Of a DNA stretch of 64,000 nucleotides, positions 27,600 through 36,492 are shown in pieces; position 1 is the first letter of the stretch; every line of letters begins with the position of its first letter. The position numbers and the translations under genes were made by a program. Below the pieces are notes generated by a model, which saw nothing but the letters and a program-made list of their open reading frames with translations, was not told where the DNA came from and searched no databases. This DNA comes from an uncultured Croceicoccus sp. (lineage in GTDB: Bacteria > Pseudomonadota > Alphaproteobacteria > Sphingomonadales > Sphingomonadaceae), in the NCBI RefSeq assembly GCF_947496385.1, contig NZ_CANMCP010000008.1, positions 1 through 64,000 of the forward strand. Reading direction: 5' to 3'.

Positions 27600-29912
27600 G
27601 TGAGGGTAGGAACGACATTGACCGCAACAGCCGCACTTCGCCAGCCCATTCTGTGCCTGGGCGCCATGATCGCCGGCACGGCCACCGCCCATGCGCAGAC
27701 CGCGCCTGTGGCGCCTGCCACGCCTGTGGCCGCCGACACGATCGTCGTCACCGCGGGCAAGGGCGATACCGGCGCGCTCGACTATCCCGGTCATGTCGCG
27801 GCGTATGATGCGGCCATGCTGAATGCGCGGCAGTTTCGCGACCTGTCCTCGCTGACCTATGCCGAACCGAACGTGTCGCTCGACCCCATCGGTACCTTTG
27901 CCGGGGTGGCGAATTTCGCGATCCGCGGGCTGGGCGTCAACAGCTCGATTCCCTCGATCGACCCTGCGGTCGGCCTGTTCGTCGACGGGGTGTATGTGGG
28001 CATCAATGCGGGCACGGTATTCGACGCGCTGGACGTGAGCAGCGTCGATATCCTGCGCGGGCCGCAAGGCGTCCTGTTCGGGCGCAACACGACGGGCGGC
28101 GCGGTGCTGGTCGAAACGGGAGACCCTTCGTTTCGCGGCGAGGGGCACGCGGGGATCATGTTCGAAACGCCGGTGGACGGCGGCCGGGGCGCGCCGATGG
28201 CGACGGCCCGGGCGGTGGTGTCGGGACCGCTGTCGGACCGGCTGGCGATCCGATTGGGCGCGCTGCACACCATCGACGGCGGCTATTTCCGCAACGGTTT
28301 CAACGACAGCGATTTCGGCGCGGCGCGAACGAGCGTGCTGCGCGGCGGGCTGACCTTCTTGGCGAGCGAGCGGCTGACCATCACGGCCAAGGGCGAATGG
28401 CACGACAGCGCGGGCGATGGCGCCCCGACGCAGAACCACGGGCAGCATTCGCGATACGGCTATATGCTCGCGGTGGACGAGGAAGGGTTTTACGACAGCC
28501 GCTCCGATTTTGCGGTGCTGCGCGGCGAGTATCTGCTCGGCAACGGGCGGCTGACCAATATTTTCGGCTGGCGACAATATGATCTGCGCACGCGGAACGA
28601 CATCGATTCGAGCCCGGTGTTCATCTTCCACTCCAACACCGGCACGTCGCAGGAGCAGTTTTCGAACGAGTTGTTCTGGACCGGCGCGCTCGGCCGGGCG
28701 AAGGTGACGGCAGGCGGCTATGTCTTCACGCAGGATGTCGCCTATGACGAGGATCGCTCGCTTCCGCCGTTCAGCGCGCTCAATTTCTATGGCGGGGGTC
28801 GGCAGGATCACGATGTCTACGGCCTCTATGCGCAGGCCGATTACCCGGTCGCGGCGCGGCTGACGCTCGGGCTAGGTCTGCGCTGGTCGCGGGAGGAGAA
28901 GCGCGCCGACATCAGTTTCGTCCGCCCGCGCAACGCCCCCTGTTTCGTGACGCAGGGCACCTGCCCCTTCACCGGCACGAACCCCGTGACCGGAGAGGAC
29001 AACGGGTTTTCCGATGCGCGCGCCTGGAACAGCCTGTCGCCGCGCATTGCGCTGTCCTACGCCATCGCGCCGGTCGCCAATGCCTATGCGAGCTGGACCC
29101 GCGGGCATCGGTCGGGCGGCTATAATCTGCGCGTGACGCAGCCCGCCGCGTTTCAGGATGTCGCCGACCTCCTCGGCAACGCGGCCTTTGACGAGGAGCG
29201 CGTCGACAGTTTTGAGGCGGGCTTCAAATATCGCTCCCCCGGCGGACGCGCGGCGCTGACCCTCGCCGCGTTCTGGACCGAGGTGGACGACCTGCAACGC
29301 GAGGTCAGCGTGGCGAGCGTGGCATCGGGCCTTGCGCAATCGGTCTATAACACCGCCGATGCGCGCATTCGCGGCGGCGAGATCGCGGGCCATTTCGCGG
29401 TGTCGCCCATCGTGACGATCCGCGCCAATGCCGGCTATATCGACGCGCAATATCGCCGCGTGTTTCAGGATATCTCGGGCGACGGCGTCATCGATGGGGC
29501 CGATCGCGCGCTCGCCCTGCCGCGCGTGCCGGAATGGACCTATGGCGCGGGCGCGGTGGCCAATCTGCCGGTGCCGGGGGTACGGCAAGGCGCAATGCTG
29601 ACCGCCCGCGCGGATTTTCAGCATCGCGACCGCTACGCCTATACCGACAATAATTTCGGCTATGTCGACGCGTTCGACAATCTGGACGCCAGCATCGGCA
29701 TCGACCTTGGCGATCCGGGCATCCGGCTCACGCTGTTCGGGCGCAATCTGCTCGACAATGTGCAGTTCGGCGGCGACACGCAGATTCCATTCGCCGCCGG
29801 GCCGTTTTCGGATGGGGAAAACACCCCGTTCGACCCCGCGCCGGCCGCCGGTACGTTCAGCCCGCTGATCAAAGGGCGGCGCGTGGGCGTGGAGCTTGCT
29901 TTCGATTGGTAG
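27600..29912 (+). CDS. TonB-dependent outer-membrane receptor
   Basis: A 770-residue receptor. A signal peptide ends near AHAQ (about residue 33), followed by a TonB-box-like ADTIVVTAGKG. The plug domain includes FAIRGLGVNSS, VGLFVDGVYVG and VDILRGPQGVLFGRNTTGGAV; the beta-barrel ends with the terminal aromatic FDW. Translation probably starts at GTG (27600) behind GAAGGG. This RGPQGVLFGRNTTGGAV subtype is abundant in sphingomonads and is often linked to uptake of plant or aromatic compounds as well as siderophores; the ligand is unknown. No Fur-like site was recognised upstream. No transport partner gene is adjacent. Confidence 0.93.
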   Translation: MRVGTTLTATAALRQPILCLGAMIAGTATAHAQTAPVAPATPVAADTIVVTAGKGDTGALDYPGHVAAYDAAMLNARQFRDLSSLTYAEPNVSLDPIGTFAGVANFAIRGLGVNSSIPSIDPAVGLFVDGVYVGINAGTVFDALDVSSVDILRGPQGVLFGRNTTGGAVLVETGDPSFRGEGHAGIMFETPVDGGRGAPMATARAVVSGPLSDRLAIRLGALHTIDGGYFRNGFNDSDFGAARTSVLRGGLTFLASERLTITAKGEWHDSAGDGAPTQNHGQHSRYGYMLAVDEEGFYDSRSDFAVLRGEYLLGNGRLTNIFGWRQYDLRTRNDIDSSPVFIFHSNTGTSQEQFSNELFWTGALGRAKVTAGGYVFTQDVAYDEDRSLPPFSALNFYGGGRQDHDVYGLYAQADYPVAARLTLGLGLRWSREEKRADISFVRPRNAPCFVTQGTCPFTGTNPVTGEDNGFSDARAWNSLSPRIALSYAIAPVANAYASWTRGHRSGGYNLRVTQPAAFQDVADLLGNAAFDEERVDSFEAGFKYRSPGGRAALTLAAFWTEVDDLQREVSVASVASGLAQSVYNTADARIRGGEIAGHFAVSPIVTIRANAGYIDAQYRRVFQDISGDGVIDGADRALALPRVPEWTYGAGAVANLPVPGVRQGAMLTARADFQHRDRYAYTDNNFGYVDAFDNLDASIGIDLGDPGIRLTLFGRNLLDNVQFGGDTQIPFAAGPFSDGENTPFDPAPAAGTFSPLIKGRRVGVELAFDW

Positions 29913-29966
29913 GGCGGCCCTGATACGGCGCTTGACGGCGGCGGCAACGCTTCGCATGGGCGGGAC

Positions 29967-30968
29967 ATGCAATTCCTGTCCGACAATGCCGCCCCCGTCC
30001 ATCCCGCCGTGTGGGACGCCATGCGCGCCGTGGATGCGGCCGATGCACCCTATGACGGCGATGCGATGTCGGCGGCGCTCGACGCGCGGTTTTCGGCCCT
30101 GTTCGGCACCGAATGCGCGGTGCTGTGGACGCCGACGGGGACCGCCGCAAACTGCCTCGCGCTCGCCAGCATGGTGCCCCCGTTCGGCGGGATCGTGTGC
30201 CATCGTGAGGCCCATATCGAAGTGGATGAGGGCGGTGCACCAGGCTTCTTCACCCACGGAGCAAAGCTGATGCTCGCGGAGGGGCCGGGCGCGAAGCTAA
30301 CGCCCGATGCCGCCGCCGCGGTCATCGACCCCATCCGCAATGACGTGCACCAGGTGCAGCCCCACGCGATCGCCATCACCCAGGCCAGCGAATATGGCGA
30401 ATGCTACACCCCCGACGAGCTCGCCGCGCTGGGCGAATTCGCGCGCGTGCGCGGCCTTCGTTTCCACATGGACGGGGCGCGCTTTGCCAATGCGGTGGCG
30501 CATCTGGGCTGCACCCCTGCCGAGGCGAGCAGTATGCACGGCATCGACAGCCTCGCCTTCGGCTTCATCAAGAACGGCGGCATGGGGGCAGAGGCGCTGG
30601 TATTTTTCGACACGGCCCTCGCGGACGAGGCCCGGCGCCGGCGCAAGCGGGCCGGGCACCTGTCGTCGAAGGGGCGTTTTCTCGCCGCGCAATTGCTCGC
30701 CATGGTGGAGGACGATTTGTGGCTCGCCAATGCGCGCGCCGCGAACGCGGCGGCCGCGGCGCTGGGCGATGCGGCGCCCGAACGGCTGATGCACCCGGTC
30801 GAAGCGAACGAGGTGTTCATGACCCTCACGGCGGCGGAGCGCGAGGCATTGCGCACGCAAGGCTATCAATTCTACGACTGGGGAGCAGAAGCGGCGCGGT
30901 TCGTCGCGGCATGGAACACCCCCATCGCCGATGCAGAATCGCTCGCCGCCCGGATCGCCGCGTTGTGA
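29967..30968 (+). CDS. ltaE: Threonine aldolase family PLP enzyme (beta-eliminating lyase)
   Basis: A 333-residue fold-type I PLP enzyme similar to low-specificity L-threonine aldolase, which cleaves threonine/allo-threonine to glycine and acetaldehyde. Signatures: FLSDNAAPVHPAVWDAM, WTPTGTAANCLAL, HIEVDEGGAP, LRFHMDGARFANA (Asp binding the PLP nitrogen) and AFGFIKNGGMGAEALV, where the Lys should form the Schiff base; the residue before it is Ile where Thr is common in related proteins. Its stop overlaps the GTG of the following permease gene (GTGA), suggesting a functional pair. Confidence 0.88.
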   Translation: MQFLSDNAAPVHPAVWDAMRAVDAADAPYDGDAMSAALDARFSALFGTECAVLWTPTGTAANCLALASMVPPFGGIVCHREAHIEVDEGGAPGFFTHGAKLMLAEGPGAKLTPDAAAAVIDPIRNDVHQVQPHAIAITQASEYGECYTPDELAALGEFARVRGLRFHMDGARFANAVAHLGCTPAEASSMHGIDSLAFGFIKNGGMGAEALVFFDTALADEARRRRKRAGHLSSKGRFLAAQLLAMVEDDLWLANARAANAAAAALGDAAPERLMHPVEANEVFMTLTAAEREALRTQGYQFYDWGAEAARFVAAWNTPIADAESLAARIAAL

Positions 30969-31933
30969 CCGGCGCCGCCCCCCGCCCCGGCCGCGCGGTG
31001 CAGCGTTCGTTTTCCGAACCCATCGTGTGGGTGCCCTTCGTCCTGGTGACGTTCATCTGGGGCAGCACCTGGCTCGTCATCAAGGATCAGATCAGCGTCG
31101 TGCCGGTCGGCTGGACGGTGGCCTATCGCTTTATCGTGGCGACGATCGGCATGTTCATCCTCGCCGGGGTGCGGGGGGACGGGTTCCGGCTCGGCCCGGG
31201 TGGGTGGGGGATGGCGCTGCTCATCGGGATCACGCAATTCGTCGTGAATTTCCAGTTCGTCTACCGGGCGGAGCTTTACCTCACCTCCGGCATCGTGGCG
31301 GTGCTCTTCGCGCTCATCCTCATTCCCAATTCGGCGATGAGCTGGCTTTTCCTCAAACGGCGGCAGACGGCGCGTTTCGTCGTCGGTTCGGTCATCGCGC
31401 TTTCGGGCGTGGCGCTTTTGTTCGCGCATGAATACCGGATCGCGGGCGCCGGGGCCGGGCTTGGCGGGGGGGTCACGATCGGCATCGTGCTCGCCCTCAC
31501 CGCCACCATGGGCGCGAGCATCGCCAATGTCGCGCAGGATACCGACACCGCCCATGCGCAGCCGTTCATCCCGCTGCTGGCATGGTCGATGCTGATCGGG
31601 GCGGCGATCAACGTGGGTCTCGCCCTCGTCATCTATGGCGCGCCGGCGTGGGATCCGCGCTGGGAATATGGCGCGGGGATCCTCTATCTCGGCGTGGTGG
31701 GGTCGGTGATGACCTTCCCGCTCTATTTCGGGATCATCCGCATGATCGGCGCGGGAAAGGCCGCCTATATCGGCGTGTCGGTGCCGGTGATCGCCATGAT
31801 GCTGTCCACCCTGTTCGAGGGATATGTGTGGAGCGGGCTTGCCATGGGCGGCGCGGCGCTCGCGATGGCGGGCCTTATCATCGCGCTCAGGGGGAAGCGG
31901 GCGCCCCCTCCCCCCGCTCCGCTTCCAGAATAG
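30965..31933 (+). CDS. EamA/DMT-superfamily permease
   Basis: A 322-residue membrane protein with about ten hydrophobic helices arranged as two EamA repeats. The first repeat begins VPFVLVTFIWGSTWLVIK and includes the VAYRFIVA pattern; the second covers the region after ANVAQDTDTAHAQ. The start GTG overlaps the threonine aldolase stop codon. DMT permeases export or import small metabolites; coupling to a threonine/glycine enzyme suggests an amino-acid exporter of the RhtA kind, which is inference. The 3' end overlaps the convergent epimerase-like gene by 47 bp. Confidence 0.88.
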   Translation: MTGAAPRPGRAVQRSFSEPIVWVPFVLVTFIWGSTWLVIKDQISVVPVGWTVAYRFIVATIGMFILAGVRGDGFRLGPGGWGMALLIGITQFVVNFQFVYRAELYLTSGIVAVLFALILIPNSAMSWLFLKRRQTARFVVGSVIALSGVALLFAHEYRIAGAGAGLGGGVTIGIVLALTATMGASIANVAQDTDTAHAQPFIPLLAWSMLIGAAINVGLALVIYGAPAWDPRWEYGAGILYLGVVGSVMTFPLYFGIIRMIGAGKAAYIGVSVPVIAMMLSTLFEGYVWSGLAMGGAALAMAGLIIALRGKRAPPPPAPLPE

Positions 31934-32708
31934 CGGCCAGCCCCTCGCGAAACGTGGGGTAGAGCGGATACCAGCCCAGCACGCGCTTTGCCTTCACATT
32001 GGCGACGCGGCGATTTTCGGCATAGAAACCGCGCGCCATCGGCGACAGCTCCGCTTCCTCCATCGTCTGAAGCGGGGGCGGCGCGACGTTCAGCAAACGG
32101 CACGCCTCCTCCGTCACGGCATTGTGGCTCGCCGGCATGGTATCGGACAGATTATACGCGCCCGGCGGCACGTCATGCGAAAGCGCGGCCATCACTCCGC
32201 GGGCGATATCCTCGACATGGACGCGGCTGAACACCTGCCCCGGCATGGCGATGCGGTGGGCGGTGCCGCTGCGCACCTTGTCGAACGCGCTGCGCCCCGG
32301 CCCGTATATGCCGGGCAGGCGAAACACATGCGCGCCCTGCGACAGCCAGGCCGCATCGGCGGCGATGCGCGCGCTGCGCCGGCCATGGCCCGTGGGCGCG
32401 CTCTCATCCACCCATGCGCCGCCCGCATCGCCATAGACGCCGGTGGAGGAGAGATAGCCGCGCCACCCGCCGAACCGCGCCAGCGCCGCGCCATGCGTGT
32501 CGAGCACGGGATCGCCGCCGCCATCCCGGTCCGGCGGGACGGAGGACAGCACCGCATCCGCCGTGTCCAGCACATCGGCGACCCGCGCCGTATCGGCAAA
32601 GTCGAGCGTGCCGTCGCGCCCCGTCGCGGTCACGTCCCAGCCTGTGTCCCGCGCATGGGCGGCAATCCGCGTTGCCGTGTAGCCGAGGCCGAAAATTACG
32701 AGATGCAT
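31887..32708 (-). CDS. NAD(P)-dependent epimerase/dehydratase-like protein (YeeZ-type)
   Basis: A 273-residue extended-SDR-like protein. The nucleotide loop is LVIFGLGYTATRIAAHA, followed by YLSSTGVYGDAGG, RLPGIYGPGRSAFDKV and FSRVHVEDIARGVMAAL. The canonical YxxxK is not obvious, as in YeeZ-like atypical SDRs. Substrate is unknown. Its C-terminal codons (from 31933 down to 31887) overlap the end of the convergent permease gene, an unusually long tail-to-tail overlap. pepN starts 78 bp beyond its 5' end on the other strand. Confidence 0.85.
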   Translation of the reverse strand: MHLVIFGLGYTATRIAAHARDTGWDVTATGRDGTLDFADTARVADVLDTADAVLSSVPPDRDGGGDPVLDTHGAALARFGGWRGYLSSTGVYGDAGGAWVDESAPTGHGRRSARIAADAAWLSQGAHVFRLPGIYGPGRSAFDKVRSGTAHRIAMPGQVFSRVHVEDIARGVMAALSHDVPPGAYNLSDTMPASHNAVTEEACRLLNVAPPPLQTMEEAELSPMARGFYAENRRVANVKAKRVLGWYPLYPTFREGLAAILEAERGEGAPASP

Positions 32709-32786
32709 GGGGCCGCCTGCCTTTCGATTGGGGGTATCGGGCGATTGCCCCTTGCCCCGCGCCGCCGAACACGCATGTAGTGCCGT

Positions 32787-35435
32787 ATGGATATTGCCCG
32801 CAACCCCGAACGCCCCGACGCCAACCCCGAAATGGCGGATGCCGCGCCGCAGCCGCAGGCGCCCGCCACCGTGCGGCGGGAGGATTACACCCCGCCGGCC
32901 TGGCTCGTCCCCGAAATCCACCTCGATTTCGAGCTGGGGCTGGAGGTGACGAAGCTGCGCACGACGATGAAGGTGGAGCGCAATCCCGACGGGGCGGCCG
33001 ACCGCACGATCCATTTGTGCGGCGACGGGATCGCTGTGCGGGAGCTGACCGTGGATGGCGCGCAGGCCGAGGGATGGACCATGAGCGGCGCCAACCTGCT
33101 GCTCCCCCTTTCGGGCGACGCGGCCGAAATCATGGTGGAAACGCATCTGCATCCCTCCACCAACAGCCAGCTCATGGGCCTCTATGCCTCCAACGGCATG
33201 CTGTGCACGCAGTGCGAGGCGGAAGGCTTCCGGCGCATCACGTTTTTCCCGGACCGGCCCGATGTTCTGTCGCGCTATACCGTGCGGATGACAGGGTCGA
33301 AGGCGGATTTCCCCGTGCTTTTGTCCAACGGCAATTGCACCGAGGCGGGCGAGGATGGCGACACCCATTACGCGGTGTGGCACGACCCCTGGCCCAAGCC
33401 GTCCTATCTCTTCGCATTGGTCGCCGGGCGGCTGGTGTCCCGCCGCGACAGTTTCACCACCATGTCGGGGCGCGAAGTCGATCTCGCCATCTGGGTGCGT
33501 GAAGGGGACGAGGACCGCACCGGCCACGCGATGGAATCGCTCAAGCACGCGATGCGCTGGGACGAGGAAACGTTCGGGCTGGAATATGACCTCGACCTGT
33601 TCAACATCGTCGCCGTGTCCGATTTCAACATGGGCGCGATGGAGAACAAGGGGCTGAACATCTTCAACACCCGCTACATCCTCGCCAATCCGGACACCGC
33701 GACCGATGCCGATTACGACGCCATCGAAGGGGTCGTCGGCCATGAATATTTCCACAACTGGTCGGGCAATCGCGTCACCTGCCGCGACTGGTTCCAATTG
33801 TCGTTGAAGGAAGGGTTCACCGTCCTGCGCGACCAGATGTTCAGCGCCGCGATGGGCAGCGCGCCGGTCAAGCGGATCGAGGACGTGCGCATCCTGCGCG
33901 CCGCGCAGTTCCCGGAGGACAGCGGCCCGCTCGCCCACCCGATCCGGCCCGACAGCTACCAGGAAATCAGCAATTTCTACACCGCGACCGTCTATAACAA
34001 GGGCGCCGAGGTCATCCGCATGATGCATGCGATGGCGGGCGAAAAGGCGTTCCGCAAGGGCAGCGACCTGTATTTCGAGCGTCACGACGGCGAGGCCGCC
34101 ACCTGCGAGGATTTCATCACCGCGATCGAGGATGGCGCCGGTCTGGACCTGAAACAATTCCGCCGCTGGTACGAACAGGCGGGCACGCCGCGCGTCACCA
34201 TGCGCGCGGAGCATCACGAGGCTGAAGGCGCGGTGACGCTGCATTTCACGCAGGCCGTCCCCGCCACCCCCGGCCAGCCGGACAAGAAGCCGATGCCGAT
34301 CCCCCTGCGCGTCGCCCTGTTCGACCGCGACATGCAGCGGCACGGCGGGGAAAAGCTGCTGATGCTGGATGCTGCGGAAAACAGCTTCCGCTTCAACGGA
34401 TGTGCGACGCCTCCGGTGGTGTCGGCCAATCGCGGCTTTTCGGCGCCGATCGTGCTCGATGCCGAGATGAGCGATGCGGATCTCGTGTTCCTCGCCGCGC
34501 ATGACGATGACAGCTTCGCCCGATACGAAGCGCAGCAGCAATTGCTGACCCGCGAATTGCTGGACCGGGAGGCGCATGGCGAGAACGGGGGGCGCCGCGC
34601 CGCCATTGCCGATGCGCTGGGCGCGGTGCTCGACGATACGCGCATCGACGACCTGATGCGGGGCGAGCTGATGACCTTGCCGGCGATTTCCTTCCTGATC
34701 GAGCAGGCCGTGCCCGCCGATCCGGGCGCCCTGGTCGCCGCGCGCGACGGGCTGCGCGAATATCTCGGCACCCGGCTGTCGGGGCCGCTCACCGCGCTTT
34801 ACGAGCGTGCCGCCGCCGTGCCCTACAACCTGTCCGCGGAGAGCCGCGGCGCGCGCAAGGTGAAGACGCTCGCGCTCTCGCTGCTCTCCGCAGCGGACGA
34901 GGCACATGGCGCGCAGTTGGCGCAGGCGCAATATCGCGCCGCCGACAACATGACCGACCGGCAGGGCGCGATGATGGTGATGGCCAGCCTCGACGTGGCC
35001 GAGCGCGAGGAATTGCTCGCCGATTTCCACCGCCGCCATGCGGGCGACGCGCTGGTCATCGACAAATGGTTCGCCATCCAGGCCAGCGCCAGCCACGCCG
35101 ATGTCCTCGACCATGTCGCCACGCTGGCCGATCATCCCGACTTCACGATGAAGAACCCCAATCGCGTGCGGTCGCTTTACATGACGATGGCGGGCAACCC
35201 GGCGGCGTTCCACGACGAAAGCGGGCGCGGCTATGCCATGATCGCCGACCTCATCATCGCGCTCGACCCGATCAATGCGCAGACGGCGGCGCGCTTCGTC
35301 CCCGCGCTCGGCCGCTGGCGCCGGATCGAGCCGAAGCGGGCCGCGATGATGCGTGCCGCGCTGGAGCGGATCGCGTCCCGGCCCCAATTGTCGAAGGACG
35401 TGCGCGAGCAGGTCGGCAAGAGCCTCGAGGACTGA
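32787..35435 (+). CDS. pepN: Aminopeptidase N (M1 family)
   Basis: An 882-residue zinc aminopeptidase. The exopeptidase motif is NMGAMENKGLN and the zinc site is VVGHEYFHNWSGNRVTCRDW with the third ligand Glu in LSLKEGFTVLRDQ. The long C-terminal helical domain is typical of bacterial PepN. There is no signal peptide, so it acts in the cytoplasm trimming N-terminal residues from peptides. The first 30 residues are Pro/Ala-rich. pgeF begins 2 bp after the stop, so the two are one operon. Confidence 0.96.
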   Translation: MDIARNPERPDANPEMADAAPQPQAPATVRREDYTPPAWLVPEIHLDFELGLEVTKLRTTMKVERNPDGAADRTIHLCGDGIAVRELTVDGAQAEGWTMSGANLLLPLSGDAAEIMVETHLHPSTNSQLMGLYASNGMLCTQCEAEGFRRITFFPDRPDVLSRYTVRMTGSKADFPVLLSNGNCTEAGEDGDTHYAVWHDPWPKPSYLFALVAGRLVSRRDSFTTMSGREVDLAIWVREGDEDRTGHAMESLKHAMRWDEETFGLEYDLDLFNIVAVSDFNMGAMENKGLNIFNTRYILANPDTATDADYDAIEGVVGHEYFHNWSGNRVTCRDWFQLSLKEGFTVLRDQMFSAAMGSAPVKRIEDVRILRAAQFPEDSGPLAHPIRPDSYQEISNFYTATVYNKGAEVIRMMHAMAGEKAFRKGSDLYFERHDGEAATCEDFITAIEDGAGLDLKQFRRWYEQAGTPRVTMRAEHHEAEGAVTLHFTQAVPATPGQPDKKPMPIPLRVALFDRDMQRHGGEKLLMLDAAENSFRFNGCATPPVVSANRGFSAPIVLDAEMSDADLVFLAAHDDDSFARYEAQQQLLTRELLDREAHGENGGRRAAIADALGAVLDDTRIDDLMRGELMTLPAISFLIEQAVPADPGALVAARDGLREYLGTRLSGPLTALYERAAAVPYNLSAESRGARKVKTLALSLLSAADEAHGAQLAQAQYRAADNMTDRQGAMMVMASLDVAEREELLADFHRRHAGDALVIDKWFAIQASASHADVLDHVATLADHPDFTMKNPNRVRSLYMTMAGNPAAFHDESGRGYAMIADLIIALDPINAQTAARFVPALGRWRRIEPKRAAMMRAALERIASRPQLSKDVREQVGKSLED

Positions 35436-35437
35436 AC

Positions 35438-36202
35438 ATGTCGGTCGACATCATTCGCTGCGACGCGCTCGACGGGGTGGAGCATGGCTTTCTCGGGCGG
35501 CGCGGGGGCATATCGTCGGGGCAATATGCGGGGTTGAATGTGGGGCTGGGCTCCGACGATCTGCCGCGCGCCATCGCCGCCAACCGGGCGCGCGCCGTCG
35601 ATGCCGTCATGCCCGGCGGCGAATTGTGCACCGTGTTTCAAGTGCATTCGGCAGACGCGGTGACGATCCGCTCCCCCTTTCCCGACGATGCCCGCCCCCA
35701 TGCCGATGCGATGGTGACCGACCGGCCCGGCCTGCTGCTCGGCATATTGACCGCCGATTGCGCGCCGGTTCTGCTCGCCGATACGGCGGCGGGCGTGGTG
35801 GGTGCCGCCCATGCGGGATGGCGCGGCGCGATCGGCGGGGTGACCGACGCGGCGATCGCGGCGATGGAGGAACTGGGCGCATCGCGCGACAATATCGCGG
35901 CCGCGATCGGGCCGTGCATCGCACAGAAAAGCTACGAGGTGGACGACGGCTTCCGCCTGACCTTCGTGGGCCGGGACGAGGCGAACGAGCGATTTTTCAA
36001 GGACGGGCGCCCCGGCCATGCGCAATTCGACCTTGCCGGATATGTCGCATCGCGCCTTGCCGATGCGGGCATTTCGCGCATCGCCATCACCGGCGAGGAC
36101 ACCGCATCGCAGCCGGATCGCTATTTTTCCAACCGCCGTGCGACATTGGCAGGGGAAAGCGGATATGGCCGGCAGATCAGCCTGATCGGCATTGCATCAT
36201 AG
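35438..36202 (+). CDS. pgeF: Peptidoglycan editing factor PgeF (laccase-domain, DUF152)
   Basis: A 254-residue protein of the YfiH/PgeF family. Metal-site blocks are VFQVHSADAV (His), LTADCAPVLLAD (Cys) and AAHAGWRGAIGG (His); GPCIAQKSYEV is also conserved. Family members have been described as purine nucleoside phosphorylase/adenosine deaminase enzymes and, in E. coli, as proofreading the first residue of the peptidoglycan stem peptide. It is translationally close to pepN (2 bp). Symbol by homology. Confidence 0.92.
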   Translation: MSVDIIRCDALDGVEHGFLGRRGGISSGQYAGLNVGLGSDDLPRAIAANRARAVDAVMPGGELCTVFQVHSADAVTIRSPFPDDARPHADAMVTDRPGLLLGILTADCAPVLLADTAAGVVGAAHAGWRGAIGGVTDAAIAAMEELGASRDNIAAAIGPCIAQKSYEVDDGFRLTFVGRDEANERFFKDGRPGHAQFDLAGYVASRLADAGISRIAITGEDTASQPDRYFSNRRATLAGESGYGRQISLIGIAS

Positions 36203-36243
36203 GATGCTTGCGTTTGCGCGATGTGTGCGGATAATCGCGCCCG

Positions 36244-36468
36244 ATGACCGAGCAGACAACCGACAGCGCCGAAACCGCCAAGCTTCGCCACGAAATGCGC
36301 AACCTTGAAGCGCAGATCGAAATGCTGTGCCGTCTGCTGTCCGAAGGGGCCGAACGGCTCGAACAGATCGTCGCCGACGATTGCGCGCCCGAACGCCGCG
36401 AAGAGGCGATGAAAACCGCCCGCCGCCTGCGCCGCGCGACGGAGACGAGCCGCAGCATCGGCGACTGA
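36244..36468 (+). CDS. Small hypothetical coiled-coil protein
   Basis: A 74-residue, highly charged protein that should form a single coiled-coil: TAKLRHEMRNLEAQIEMLCRLLSEGAERLEQI. Only one Cys pair is present (LCRLL and DDCAPE). No family is recognised. It is on the same strand as pgeF, 41 bp downstream, and convergent with the next gene. Codon use looks like that of its neighbours, which supports it being real. Confidence 0.6.
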   Translation: MTEQTTDSAETAKLRHEMRNLEAQIEMLCRLLSEGAERLEQIVADDCAPERREEAMKTARRLRRATETSRSIGD

Positions 36469-36492
36469 TACCCCGCTTGCGCGTTCCCGACC

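Noticed and set aside
27530..27600. Possible Fur site before the TonB-dependent receptor
   Set aside because: There is a GCAATTGC palindrome but nothing like GATAAT-type repeats; too weak to list.
31887..35387. Very long minus-strand frame across pepN joined to the epimerase-like gene
   Set aside because: Only the last 273 residues, from the Met at 32708, have family similarity; the rest is antisense to pepN.
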